Below, piece by piece: positions 1-10,455 of a DNA stretch of 64,000 bases (positions are counted from its first letter, which is position 1; each line of letters starts with the position of its first letter). The position numbers and the translations under genes were made by a program. The notes under the pieces were generated by a model, which was given only the letters and a program-made list of their open reading frames with translations, was not told the DNA's origin and made no database searches. This DNA is from Musa acuminata AAA Group (lineage: Eukaryota > Streptophyta > Magnoliopsida > Zingiberales > Musaceae): the NCBI RefSeq assembly GCF_036884655.1, contig NC_088345.1, forward strand, positions 23,779,001 to 23,843,000. The letters run 5' to 3'.

Positions 1-310
1 ATTGGAACATATCAATGGCAGATAGGACATTTCAGAACATATCAGTTCATAGCAAATGGAGCACAGAGTAATTGGAGCATATCAATGGCATATGAAATGT
101 TCCGGAGCATATCAACGGCATATGGAACATTTCGAAGCATATCATCAGTGAATGAAGCATTTCAGAGCATATCAAACTCATATGTCGTACAGAATCTCAA
201 ACGTCGTCCTTGACGTTGCAATCATATCATAACTATCCAGAGCACGAACAGAAATAACTCACCAAAACTCTGGATGTCATTCAAACATATAGAGGGTGTA
301 GTGGGATCTC

Positions 311-470
311 AGTCAGCAATATCCCACAAAGCGGGACCCCACAAAGCGGGCAAATAAGCGCATACCAGAATATCCCACAAAGCGGGACCCCACAAAGCGG
401 GCAAATCGCGCATACCAGAATATCCCACAAAGCGGGACCCCACAAAGCGGGCAAATCAGCGCATACCTTT
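311..470. repeat. ~51-bp minisatellite, three copies, in the LTR
   Basis: Three tandem units start at about 319, 370 and 420. Each carries CCCACAAAGCGGG and CCCCACAAAGCGGGCAAAT, so the AAAGCGGG core occurs six times. The open frame across it (repeated GSRFVGY on the minus strand) is a by-product of the repeat. Confidence 0.9.
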
Positions 471-1639
471 TACCATTTCTGGCAAAGGTCCAGACGATCC
501 CACACACCAGAGTACAAAAGGACAGTTTCAACAATAAGTAGCATATATCGGAAGCACACGCGGAACAACAAACGTACATGTGCCTTTACGAGTCAATCCG
601 AAGTAAGCAATAATCTTTCACAAGTATATTCAGATTTGAAGGGAATTGAAAGCAAGGGCACATATGGAATCCAAGCAATCACAAATAACTCAATTCAATA
701 AGAAGATTTGATGAATTCAATGTCCAAAGGAATGAAACTGGAATAGGCACATATCGAAAGCAAATGTGGAACAATAGGATATACATGTGCCTATATGAGT
801 CAATACGATATAGCATAAACGTTACACAATAGTTTTCAAGAATGCAATAATTTTAAGGACAAGAGCATACAAGAATTCAATGTAGTAATATAAAGCTCAA
901 TTGAATAAGAAGGCTAAAGGATATCAATTTCCAAAGGAATGAAACCAGAATATGAGAAATCGACCAAAGCTCGATTTCTGGCAGAATACAGAAGGCACAT
1001 TGAACAAATGATTCAAACTATCAATCGTGCTCCAATTTACTCAGAAATAATCATTGGATAATACTTTCAGATAAGACAGACTTCATATGAATTGAACTGT
1101 CCAACAGAGAGAGTTACAAATAATTTGGTAAGCAAGAGTCATAGAACAAAATCTCTGTTGGCAGAATTCATAATGTCAGATTCAACAGATAACTGGGCAG
1201 GTGTTTGGATTTCAGATCTTTCAATCCATTTATCAAAGAAAGGTCTACGAGTCTAGTTTCCAATGAAATCAGTTTTGAACAAATCAGAGTTTCCACAAAG
1301 TCTTATAGGCAGTTCGGTATCAAAAGATCAGAATCTCAAAAGTTGTACAGATTCGAATCGTTACATGTAAACAGGAGATATAACAAATGCAAGGCTAGTA
1401 CAATTCAAAGTTCCTCGTAATCAAAGCAAATGTAGAGATAAAAATGGCAGTGGGGAAAGATCAGGATACTTGCAATAAGACATATAAGAGCAATTATAGG
1501 AAAAACGATCAGGGAACTTGCAATAAGGCATATCAGAGCAATTATAGGAGAAACGAACAGGGAACTTGCAATAGAAAGGATTGAAACAAGCGGGAAACTT
1601 GCCTTTCAAAGATTTCGATCCGAAGATCCAAAGAAGGTG

Positions 1640-3215
1640 CCAGCCCAAATCCTTCTACTTTTCCTCCGTGTCCTCTCTCTGTTTCGTTTTGTGCTCCCGT
1701 TTTCTTCCTTTCTTCGCAACTACACCACGTGTCGAACATCGAGGCACAGTCACCTGCTCTCTCTTACTCTCATTCCTTCTTTTTCTTTCCCAAACGTAGC
1801 TGCCACAGCCGCCGCCGTTGCCGCTGCTACAATCGCAGCCCCTTACACCGCACTACCTTCCTTCCTCCCTTCTCTCACAAACATAACTGCTGCATACGCA
1901 GTCGCTGCCGCTGCGGCCGCAATCCCGTCCGCAGCCCCCTTTTTTTTCCCCCTTTCCTTTCCTTTCTTTCCCGGCTGCAACTGCCGCAGTCGCAGTCGCA
2001 GCCATGGCCGCAGCCACCACAACCGCAGCCTCTTCTTCCTCTGCTACTCTATTTCCTCTCCTACTTCTCTTCCAACTGCAGCTGCCACTGCCGCAGCTGC
2101 CACCCCTTCTCCTCTTCCTCTCTTCTTCCTCTCCTTCCCTTTCTCTTCTTCTTCCTTTCCTTCTCTTCTTTCCCAGCCACAGCTGCAGCTGCCATCACCG
2201 CAGCCGCAGCCCCTTCTCCTCTTCCTCTCTTCTTCCTCTCCTTCCCTTTCTCTCTTCTTCCTTTCCTTTTTCTCTTCCTCTTTCCCTGCCATAGCTGCAG
2301 CTGCCACAACCGCAGCCGCAGCTACTTCTTTCCCTTCTCCTTCCTTTCTTCTTCTTCTCTCCCCGCTGCAACTGCTGCAGTCGCGGCCGCAGCCACGGCC
2401 GCAACCTCTCCCTCCTCCCCTGCTCATCTTCCTCTTCTTCTTCTCTTCCAGCTGCAGCTGCCATTGCCGCAGCTGCAGCCCCTTCTTCCCCGGCGTCACA
2501 CACACCCTCTCCTCTGTTTCCTCTGCAGGAAACAGAGGTATCACACCTCTTTCTCTTCCTCTTCTTCTTCTTCTCCTCTTCCCCTCTTCCCTTTTCCTCC
2601 CCAAGGCCACACATCTCCTCGCTGCAGCCTTGCCGCAGCTATCTTCTTCTTCTTCTTCTTCTTCTTCTTCCCTTTTCATCCTCAACGCCCCACACATCCT
2701 CTCCTCTGTTTCCACCTGCGGGAAACAGAGGTGCTGCAGCCCTGGCTGCTGCAGCTGCCTCTCGCTCCTCTCCCTCTTCCCTCTCTTTTCCCTCTTCTTC
2801 TCCTCTTCCCTTTTCCTCCCCAACCCCACACACCTCCTCGCTGCAGCCTTGCCGCAGCTATCCTCTTCTCTTCTTCTTCTTCTTCTTCTTCTCTTCTCCC
2901 TCTTCTTCCTCTCTTCTTCTCCCCACGCCCCACAGCTTCTCGCTGCAGCCCTCGCTGCAGCCACCTCCTCTTCTTCTTCTTCTCCTTCTTCTTCTTCTCT
3001 ACTCCCTCTTCTTCCTCCTCTCTTCTTTTCCCTCTTCTTCTTCTTCTTCTTCTTCTTCTCTTCTCCCTCTTCTTCCTCTCTTCTTCTACCCCTCTCCTTC
3101 TTCTCCTCACGCCCCACCGCTCTCTCTGTTTCTGGAAGAAACAGAGTGCGTGGGAGGCGGTGGGATAATACCGAATTTTCGATTTTCCCTTTTTTTTCTT
3201 TTTTTTTTTGCAACT
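1640..3215. repeat. Pyrimidine-rich low-complexity block of the LTR
   Basis: The plus strand is dominated by CTT, CTC and TTC runs punctuated by CTGCAG and GCCGCAG clusters. Because TAA, TAG and TGA are rare in such sequence, long frames stay open on both strands (about 529 codons forward rich in Ser, Leu, Pro, Ala; about 389 codons reverse rich in Arg, Glu, Lys). They lack domains and codon structure, so I do not call genes. On the element's coding strand this is a purine-rich tract. Confidence 0.85.
2511..3146. repeat. Three hairpin motifs CCTCTGTTTCC / GGAAACAGAGG
   Basis: Inverted repeats at 2511-2538 and 2703-2731 have 11-base arms CCTCTGTTTCC and GGAAACAGAGG with 6-7 base loops. A shorter relative lies at 3124-3146 (CTCTGTTTCT and AGAAACAGAG). 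The first one recurs in the other LTR at 8178-8205. They stand out because the surroundings are strand-asymmetric. Function unknown. Confidence 0.7.
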
Positions 3216-3312
3216 TAGCAGTTTAGTCCTTGTAATTTCTATATTTACATATAGGTCCTCCAATTTACATATAAATCTTTATTAATAATTTTTAAAAGCG
3301 AGGGATATTACA

Positions 3313-3325
3313 CTCTCCTCCCCTT
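3313..3325 (-). promoter_or_regulatory. Polypurine tract of Tekay-like element
   Basis: On the minus strand the bases immediately before the 3' LTR read AAGGGGAGGAGAG, a good plus-strand priming tract. It fixes the direction of the element. Confidence 0.8.
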
Positions 3326-3467
3326 AAAAGAAAATTTAGTCCTCTAAATTGATCATAGCTCAATCGATGAAAAGATGAGGATTATGATATCTTTATTTCC
3401 TCCTCCTACTCTTAAATAGTTTCATCAATACAATACAATTACATAATTATCCACGAGTGACCGAAAT

Positions 3468-4431
3468 ATTCTCCTCCTTGATCCTCAATAGACGGTAACC
3501 CGACCTTCAATCAATTTCTAAAAATACTTGCGTACCCTGTAATTAATCGAGCAAGTCGTTACTTCAGAAAATACTCGTTTTTGATGGTCACCTAATTCAA
3601 CTGTCTATAATCATTACAAAGCCTCAATGTTCCATACATTTCTTTTAACTAACACAGGAGCACCCCATGATGAAATATTAAGCCAAATAAAATCCTCATT
3701 TAACAATCCTTGTAGTTGCTTTTCCAATTCCACTTACTCAAATGATATCTTTCTGTAGAGAGGCTTAGAGTTTAGGATTGTCCCAAGGACCAAATCAAAA
3801 GCAAAGTCACATTTGGAGGTAATCCAAGCAAGTCATCCTGGATACATTAGGCAAGGAGATAAATCATGTCCCATACTCTCAAAGAAAAAGATCGACTGAT
3901 CAAATATACAAAAAGTGATCATTTGCTATATATCAATCCATACTGGTATGATAAGAAGATGGCCAATCCATACCAAGTATAATATCATAACTCCAAATCT
4001 CTAGGAGAACTAAATCAGCAAAAGTTCAAGTTCTCCAACAAAAATCAAACAAGAGGACCAGATTCAAGTTCGTTATCAAAGAATCTCCAATGATCGTATT
4101 TACATATAGCACATAATGTAGTGGTCTAGGTTGAATACCCAAGTGATAGGCAGAATATTCCGAATCAAATCATAGATGGGACCCATGGTCAAACAAATAT
4201 TTGCATTCTTTCATAAACATGCATAATACCTTTGACCACTAATTCAGAAGTTTCAGAATCATATTTAGTGATAGCATACACTCTTACATGGGCTGATGAT
4301 TTAGGAGGCAGTGACTCTTTCTTCTTGTTCAAAGGGCAAACTTTTATTTTATGATCCAACTTTCTACAAGCAAAATAGACTCCAATCACCCGAAAACACA
4401 AACTTGTTTCATAATTTAACTTGTAATTCAC
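3468..4431 (-). pseudogene. Decayed gag zinc knuckle, protease and RT fragment (Ty3/gypsy)
   Basis: On the minus strand, 4189-4431 encodes a gag C-terminal piece with a damaged CCHC knuckle: the first Cys is Tyr, but C-x4-H-x4-C followed by P remains. At 3963-3989 the protease-end motif YDIILGMDW is intact. At 3595-3630 GTLRLCNDYRQLN marks the start of RT, followed by a TAG. At 3468-3515 a relative of the RT motif IDLRSGYHQLRIKEE is seen with one stop inside. The YxDD box, RNase H, integrase and chromodomain are missing; the sequence passes from RT to the PPT within about 140 bp. The motif order is that of Ty3/gypsy chromoviruses. Not functional. Confidence 0.8.
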
Positions 4432-4936
4432 ACATGATTAAGTCTTTGGTGGTGACTTTCCTTTTCAAATCCAAATGTCTTGACCCTCTTGTCATTACTT
4501 TCTGATTCATTTCCAATCATATTCTTATTAGTAAACTTGTCCTTATCATTCTTGTCACTGATCTCCAAAAATTCTTTTCATTGTTGCCAATAATAATCAG
4601 CCTCTACTTCCAATATAAGGTGGCAAAAGAAATCTTTTGATCATCAAAACAATTTTGTACATCAAATATCTTCTCTGTTTGCATCATTCATTTTTCTACC
4701 ACCAATGAAATTAGGTCCACCATGCTTCCGCTACGCCACTCTGATTCAATATCCCCAATCAATCCTTTCATTCCCCTTAATTAATCAGAAACAATGAAAT
4801 AGGAGGACCAAATGTCCTCATCATCCCAGATTCCTAAAATACATCAAAGAAAATTTCCACCAATCACTATAGTTCATTAGACCTCAATATATTTTGCACG
4901 TCAACATATCAAATATTTCAGTAATCCTCAAACAAT

Positions 4937-4948
4937 GCTCTGATACCA
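4937..4948 (-). promoter_or_regulatory. tRNA-Met primer binding site of Tekay-like element
   Basis: The plus strand GCTCTGATACCA is the complement of TGGTATCAGAGC. It lies 4 bp from the LTR end at 4953, where minus-strand DNA synthesis would start. Confidence 0.85.
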
Positions 4949-5965
4949 CCTCTGTCACGCCCCTCAAAATAACCATGATTTTTAAAACAATTTTTTCAAC
5001 ACAAACCAATCCAGGATCCAAACTAACGTTTGAGGACACTGAAAACATTCTATTCATATTCACATCCATAAAACCTGTGCAGTTTATAATCATATATCAC
5101 ATCACTCGATAATTCACATTTATGGCAACCCAAGCCAACTTGACAAACATGAACAATATTTATAAATCCACAAGCTAAATAAATTATACAATCAGAACTC
5201 CAACTATTCACCACAAGTTCATATCACCATAAATTAGACTTAACATTCTGAAATTCCAAATAAGAGAGATCTCCTAACACTTTGACACAGTATATCCATT
5301 TCGGTTCATCGACAACATTTCATTACATACAAGACATACTTATACAACAATATCGTAATAACCAACCAGACTTGCCCATTATTCTGAATAGCTATCCACT
5401 GCCTCAGCCCAAATCAAACATCTCGAAGAGTGACAAGCTGACCTGAAAGATTTATATAACAACGGAGTGAGCCAAAAACGGCTCAGCAAGTGACAAAGCA
5501 TATTTAGAACAAAAGGAACGGTTTCAAACGAGTAAGGTATCATAATGCAAGGCAGAATACAAGAATTCTCAAGGATACCATCTCAATAGATACCAAATCA
5601 TACGTATCATGTCATTCAAAACATATTTGATCCATAACGAATGGGGCATAGAGTAATTGGAACATATCAATGGCAGATAGGACATTTCAGAACATATCAG
5701 TTCATAGCAAATGGAGCACAGAGTAATTGGAGCATATCAATGGCATATGAAATGTTCCGGAGCATATCAACGGCATATGGAACATTTCGAAGCATATCAT
5801 CAGTGAATGAAGCATTTCAGAGCATATCAAACTCATATGTCGTACAGAATCTCAAACGTCGTCCTTGACGTTGCAATCATATCATAACTATCCAGAGCAC
5901 GAACAGAAATAACTCACCAAAACTCTGGATGTCATTCAAACATATAGAGGGTGTAGTGGGATCTC

Positions 5966-6125
5966 AGTCAGCAATATCCCACAAAGCGGGACCCCACAAA
6001 GCGGGCAAATAAGCGCATACCAGAATATCCCACAAAGCGGGACCCCACAAAGCGGGCAAATCGCGCATACCAGAATATCCCACAAAGCGGGACCCCACAA
6101 AGCGGGCAAATCAGCGCATACCTTT
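5966..6125. repeat. ~51-bp minisatellite, second LTR copy
   Basis: Same three-unit array as at 311-470, shifted by 5655 bp, with no unit gain or loss between the LTRs. Confidence 0.9.
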
Positions 6126-7294
6126 TACCATTTCTGGCAAAGGTCCAGACGATCCCACACACCAGAGTACAAAAGGACAGTTTCAACAATAAGTAGCATA
6201 TATCGGAAGCACACGCGGAACAACAAACGTACATGTGCCTTTACGAGTCAATCCGAAGTAAGCAATAATCTTTCACAAGTATATTCAGATTTGAAGGGAA
6301 TTGAAAGCAAGGGCACATATGGAATCCAAGCAATCACAAATAACTCAATTCAATAAGAAGATTTGATGAATTCAATGTCCAAAGGAATGAAACTGGAATA
6401 GGCACATATCGAAAGCAAATGTGGAACAATAGGATATACATGTGCCTATATGAGTCAATACGATATAGCATAAACGTTACACAACAGTTTTCAAGAATGC
6501 AATAATTTTAAGGACAAGAGCATACAAGAATTCAAAGTAGTAATATAAAGCTCAATTGAATAAGAAGGCTAAAGGATATCAATTTCCAAAGGAATGAAAC
6601 CAGAATATGAGAAATCGACCAAAGCTCGATTTCTGGCAGAATACAGAAGGCACATTGAACAAATGATTCAAACTATCAATCGTGCTCCAATTTACTCAGA
6701 AATAATCATTGGATAATACTTTCAGATAAGACAGACTTCATATGAATTGAACTGTCCAACAGAGAGAGTTACAAATAATTTGGTAAGCAAGAGTCATAGA
6801 ACAAAATCTCTGTTGGCAGAATTCATAATGTCAGATTCAACAGATAACTGGGCAGGTGTTTGGATTTCAGATCTTTCAATCCATTTATCAAAGAAAGGTC
6901 TACGAGTCTAGTTTCCAATGAAATCAGTTTTGAACAAATCAGAGTTTCCACAAAGTCTTATAGGCAGTTCGGTATCAAAAGATCAGAATCTCAAAAGTTG
7001 TACAGATTCGAATCGTTACATGTAAACAGGAGATATAACAAATGCAAGGCTAGTACAATTCAAAGTTCCTCGTAATCAAAGCAAATGTAGAGATAAAAAT
7101 GGCAGTGGGGAAAGATCAGGATACTTGCAATAAGACATATAAGAGCAATTATAGGAAAAACGATCAAGGAACTTGCAATAAGGCATATCAGAGCAATTAT
7201 AGGAGAAACGAACAGGGAACTTGCAATAGAAAGGATTGAAACAAGCGGGAAACTTGCCTTTCAAAGATTTCGATCCGAAGATCCAAAGAAGGTG

Positions 7295-8890
7295 CCAGCC
7301 CAAATCCTTCTACTTTTCCTCCGTGTCCTCTCTCTGTTTCGTTTTGTGCTCCCGTTTTCTTCCTTTCTTCGCAACTACACCACGTGTCGAACATCGAGGC
7401 ACAGTCACCTGCTCTCTCTTACTCTCATTCCTTCTTTTTCTTTCCCAAACGTAGCTGCCACAGCCGCCGCCGTTGCCGCTGCTACAATCGCAGCCCCTTA
7501 CACCGCACTACCTTCCTTCCTCCCTTCTCTCACAGACATAACTGCTGCATACGCAGTCGCTGCCGCTGCGGCCGCAATCCCGTCCGCAGCCCCCTTTTTT
7601 TTCCCCCTTTCCTTTCCTTTCTTTCCCGGCTGCAACTGCCGCAGTCGCAGTCGCAGCCATGGCCGCAGCCACCACAACCGCAGCCTCTTCTTCCTCTGCT
7701 ACTCTATTTCCTCTCCTACTTCTCTTCCAACTGCAGCTGCCACTGCCGCAGCTGCCACTCCTTCTCCTCTTCCTCTCTTCTTCCTCTCCTTCCCTTTCTC
7801 TTCTTCTTCCTTTCCTTCTCTTCTTTCCCAGCCACAGCTGCAGCTGCCATCACCGCAGCCGCAGCCCCTTCTCCTCTTCCTCTCTTCTTCCTCTCCTTCC
7901 CTTTCTCTCTTCTTCCTTTCCTTTTTCTCTTCCTCTTTCCCTGCCATAGCTGCAGCTGCCACAACCGCAGCCGCAGCTACTTCTTTCCCTTCTCCTCTTC
8001 CTTCTCCTTCCTTTCTTCTTCTTCTCTCCCCGCTGCAACTGCTGCAGTCGCGGCCGCAGCCACGGCCGCAACCTCTCCCTCCTCCCCTGCTCATCTTCCT
8101 CTTCTTCTTCTCTTCCAGCTGCAGCTGCCATCGCCGCAGCTGCAGCCCCTTCTTCCCCGGCGTCACACACACCCTCTCCTCTGTTTCCTCTGCAGGAAAC
8201 AGAGGTATCACACCTCTTTCTCTTCCTCTTCTTCTTCTTCTCCTCTTCCCCTCTTCCCTTTTCCTCCCCAAGGCCACACATCTCCTCGCTGCAGCCTTGC
8301 CGCAGCTATCTTCTTCTTCTTCTTCTTCTTCTTCTTCTTCTTCTTCCCTTTTCATCCTCAACGCCCCACACATCCTCTCCTCTGTTTCCACCTGCGGGAA
8401 ACAGAGGTGCTGCAGCCCTGGCTGCTGCAGCTGCCTCTCGCTCCTCTCCCTCTTCCCTCTCTTTTCCCTCTTCTTCTCCTCTTCCCTTTTCCTCCCCAAC
8501 CCCACACACCTCCTCGCTGCAGCCTTGCCGCAGCTATCCTCTTCTCTTCTTCTTCTTCTTCTTCTTCTTCTCTTCTCCCTCTTCTTCCTCTCTTCTTCTC
8601 CCCACGCCCCACAGCTTCTCGCTGCAGCCCTCGCTGCAGCCACCTCCTCTTCTTCTTCTTCTCCTTCTTCTTCTTCTCTACTCCCTCTTCTTCCTCCTCT
8701 CTTCTTTTCCCTCTTCTTCTTCTTCTTCTTCTTCTTCTCTTCTCCCTCTTCTTCCTCTCTTCTTCTACCCCTCTCCTTCTTCTCCTCACGCCCCACCGCT
8801 CTCTCTGTTTCTGGAAGAAACAGAGTGCGTGGGAGGCGGTGGGATAATACCGAATTTTCGGTTTTCCCTTTTCTTTTTCTTTTTTTTTTT
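7295..8890. repeat. Pyrimidine-rich low-complexity block, second LTR copy
   Basis: Copy of 1640-3215, slightly longer because of an extra CTCTTCCTTCT-type stretch near 7995 and longer CTT runs near 8310-8345. It shows the same hairpins and the same artefactual long open frames. Confidence 0.85.
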
Positions 8891-8993
8891 GCAACTTAGC
8901 AGTTTAGTCCTTGTAATTTCTATATTTACATATAGGTCCTCCAATTTACATATAAATCTTTATTAATAATTTTTAAAAGCGAGGGATATTACA

Positions 8994-9978
8994 CTTTGAT
9001 ACTAGACTTATAGGTTTGGCTGTCCCAGATCTAGTACAGCTAGTCATTGGGAGTGGTAGTCGACCTTACGAGGGCTATTGAGTGTCGATAGAGGATCATC
9101 CACTCTCGACGTCATGAGAGGAATATCCCATGTGTTCTTGCTCAGACAAATCCCTGGCCAGGGTCATTCGGGTTGAGAGAGAAAGAGTTCTCCGGGAGAA
9201 TCCGATTAGAGCGAGACTCGAGTAGAAACCGTATGGGTCTGACAACACCATGCTCGATATACGGTCTCTGGGATATTAGATGGATGAGGGACTATAGGTA
9301 CATGGTAACTGAGGACAGACAGGTCCAATGGATTGGATTCCCTTGTATCGTCTGGGGACTACGGCGTAGTGGCCTAGTACGTCCGTAGTCGATGAGTCGA
9401 GTGAATTATTACAGAGATAATAATTCACTGAGTTAGAAGGAGTTCTGACAGGTATGACTCACGGCCAGCTCGATGTTGGGCCAGCTCGGTATGACACACA
9501 TATGGTAGGCATTGCGATGAGTAGAGGTTCGGATATGAGATATCCGACGGAGCCCTTGTCTTATTGGATGCAGATCCAATACCCACTAGGGAAGGACCCA
9601 TTAGGGTTTGACACGGGATCTCTATAAATAGGAGGGATTCACAGCCTCATAGGCTAGAGTCTTTGCTTGCCCTTCCTATTCTTCTCTCCCTCTGCACCTC
9701 AGAGTAGGCTTGGAGTTTTGAGGAGCGTCGTCGTAACCCTGCTGTGTGGATCACCACTATAGAGATTGTGCACCTTCACCCTCTCCTAAGGATCTGCAAG
9801 GAAACAGGGATATACGATCTCCCTAGGTAACACAATCTCTATACGCAGTTTTGTGTTTTGCGGATTTTTTGCGCACCAATCTTCGCACGACAACGAACAT
9901 CTTTCTGGGAATCGGGGATTTTTGTTTTCTTGTTCTTCCGTTGTGCATATGATGTCGCCCCCCAATGATTTCCCAACA
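8994..9978 (+). repeat. Angela-type LTR, 3' two-thirds, plus orientation
   Basis: This is the reverse complement of 10456-11438 and of the matching part of 17685-19179. It ends TTTCCCAACA as in those LTRs. No PBS follows, so it is a 3' LTR or a solo LTR. The Tekay-like element inserted into it, and the missing 5' part should lie beyond the left window edge. Confidence 0.85.
9622..9630 (+). promoter_or_regulatory. TATA box of Angela-type LTR
   Basis: CTATAAATA lies in a short AT-rich window about 350 bp before the LTR end. The same box occurs in the 5' LTR of the complete element at about 18040-18048 on the minus strand. Likely the retroelement promoter. Confidence 0.6.
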
Positions 9979-10316
9979 AGTACTACCAGGCTGGGCAGTG
10001 GTACCACCCATTATCAGTGCTGTAGGCAGTGGTACCACTCATCACAGGTAGTGGTACTGCCAGTACCCTGAAAACCGAGGATGAGACACTTTTAGTCTCC
10101 AAGTTTGAATCCACTTGAGGCCTATAAATATCCCTCTCATCCCTGGTTAAAATACACAAGCATAAAGAGCTTAAAAGTGGGAAAACGTTATATAAATCAC
10201 TTGAGAGATGCCCTCCTCTAGCTCTAAGTTTAGAATTAAGTTTAGGGAGGAGGGAGTGCTTATAAAAGGTTGTCTCCTAAACCTATAAAAAGAAGAAGAG
10301 GGGTATAAAAGGGTAG
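9979..10316 (+). repeat. Sirevirus LTR fragment, plus orientation
   Basis: It resembles the LTR part at about 40090-40436: repeated GTGGTACCACC-type motifs, then CCTATAAATA (TATA, about 10121-10130), then CTCCTAAACCTATAAAAAG. It begins at the Angela-type LTR end and stops at the minus-strand LTR start (10317). Its continuation is not found at the expected place, so the locus has lost sequence. Confidence 0.7.
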
Positions 10317-10455
10317 TGTTAGGATAAAGAGGGAGGGGGGGGGGGGGGGAGTGTTGTGTGAATTAGTGCTACGAAAAAATTACGTCAGTTTGAAAATCTT
10401 CGTATGATAAAAATCGATTTCGACGAAAACTATTTGTTTGACTCATATAAGTTTG

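Larger units (their letters stand above)
1..3312 (-). repeat. 3' LTR of Tekay-like element (truncated by window start)
   Basis: The copy corresponds base for base to 5656-8993 with few differences: I noticed about ten substitutions plus length changes in CTT/CTC runs and one 12-bp indel near 2337. It ends at plus-strand ATATTACA and is followed directly by the pyrimidine complement of the PPT. Near identity of the two LTRs implies a recent insertion. Confidence 0.9.
1..8993 (-). mobile_element. Tekay-like Ty3/gypsy element with giant LTRs and gutted internal region
   Basis: Seen: 1-3312 is repeated at a constant offset of 5655 bp in 5656-8993, so these are the two LTRs. On the minus strand each LTR starts TGTAATATCCC; the end visible at 4953 reads GGCGTGACA. 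A tRNA-Met type PBS (4937-4948) lies just inside the right LTR and a purine tract (3313-3325 on the minus strand) lies just inside the left one, so transcription runs right to left. The internal part is only about 1.64 kb and holds remnants of a gag zinc knuckle, protease and RT. Integrase and RNase H are absent. The left LTR would begin about 700 bp outside the window, so the full target duplication cannot be read; the right flank is CTTTG. Tekay/Del assignment is inference from RT and protease motifs and LTR size. Confidence 0.85.
4953..8993 (-). repeat. 5' LTR of Tekay-like element, complete, about 4.04 kb
   Basis: It starts (plus strand) TGTCACGCCCC next to the PBS and ends ATATTACA next to Angela-type LTR sequence. 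About 4 kb is very long for an LTR. It contains short degenerate repeats with AGCATATCA cores (5655-5840), a ~51-bp minisatellite, about 1 kb of plain sequence, and a 1.5-kb pyrimidine-rich block. Promoter elements for minus-strand transcription must lie here, but I could not identify a convincing TATA box. Confidence 0.9.

Noticed and set aside
1637..3226. Long forward and reverse open frames over the pyrimidine-rich tract (and the copy at 7292-8899)
   Set aside because: Low-complexity composition with few stop triplets explains them; they overlap on both strands, lie wholly in an LTR and show no domain.
9979..10316. Host gene promoter from the TATA and CCTATAAATA boxes
   Set aside because: The block is repeated in every Sirevirus LTR of the window, so it is an LTR promoter fragment.
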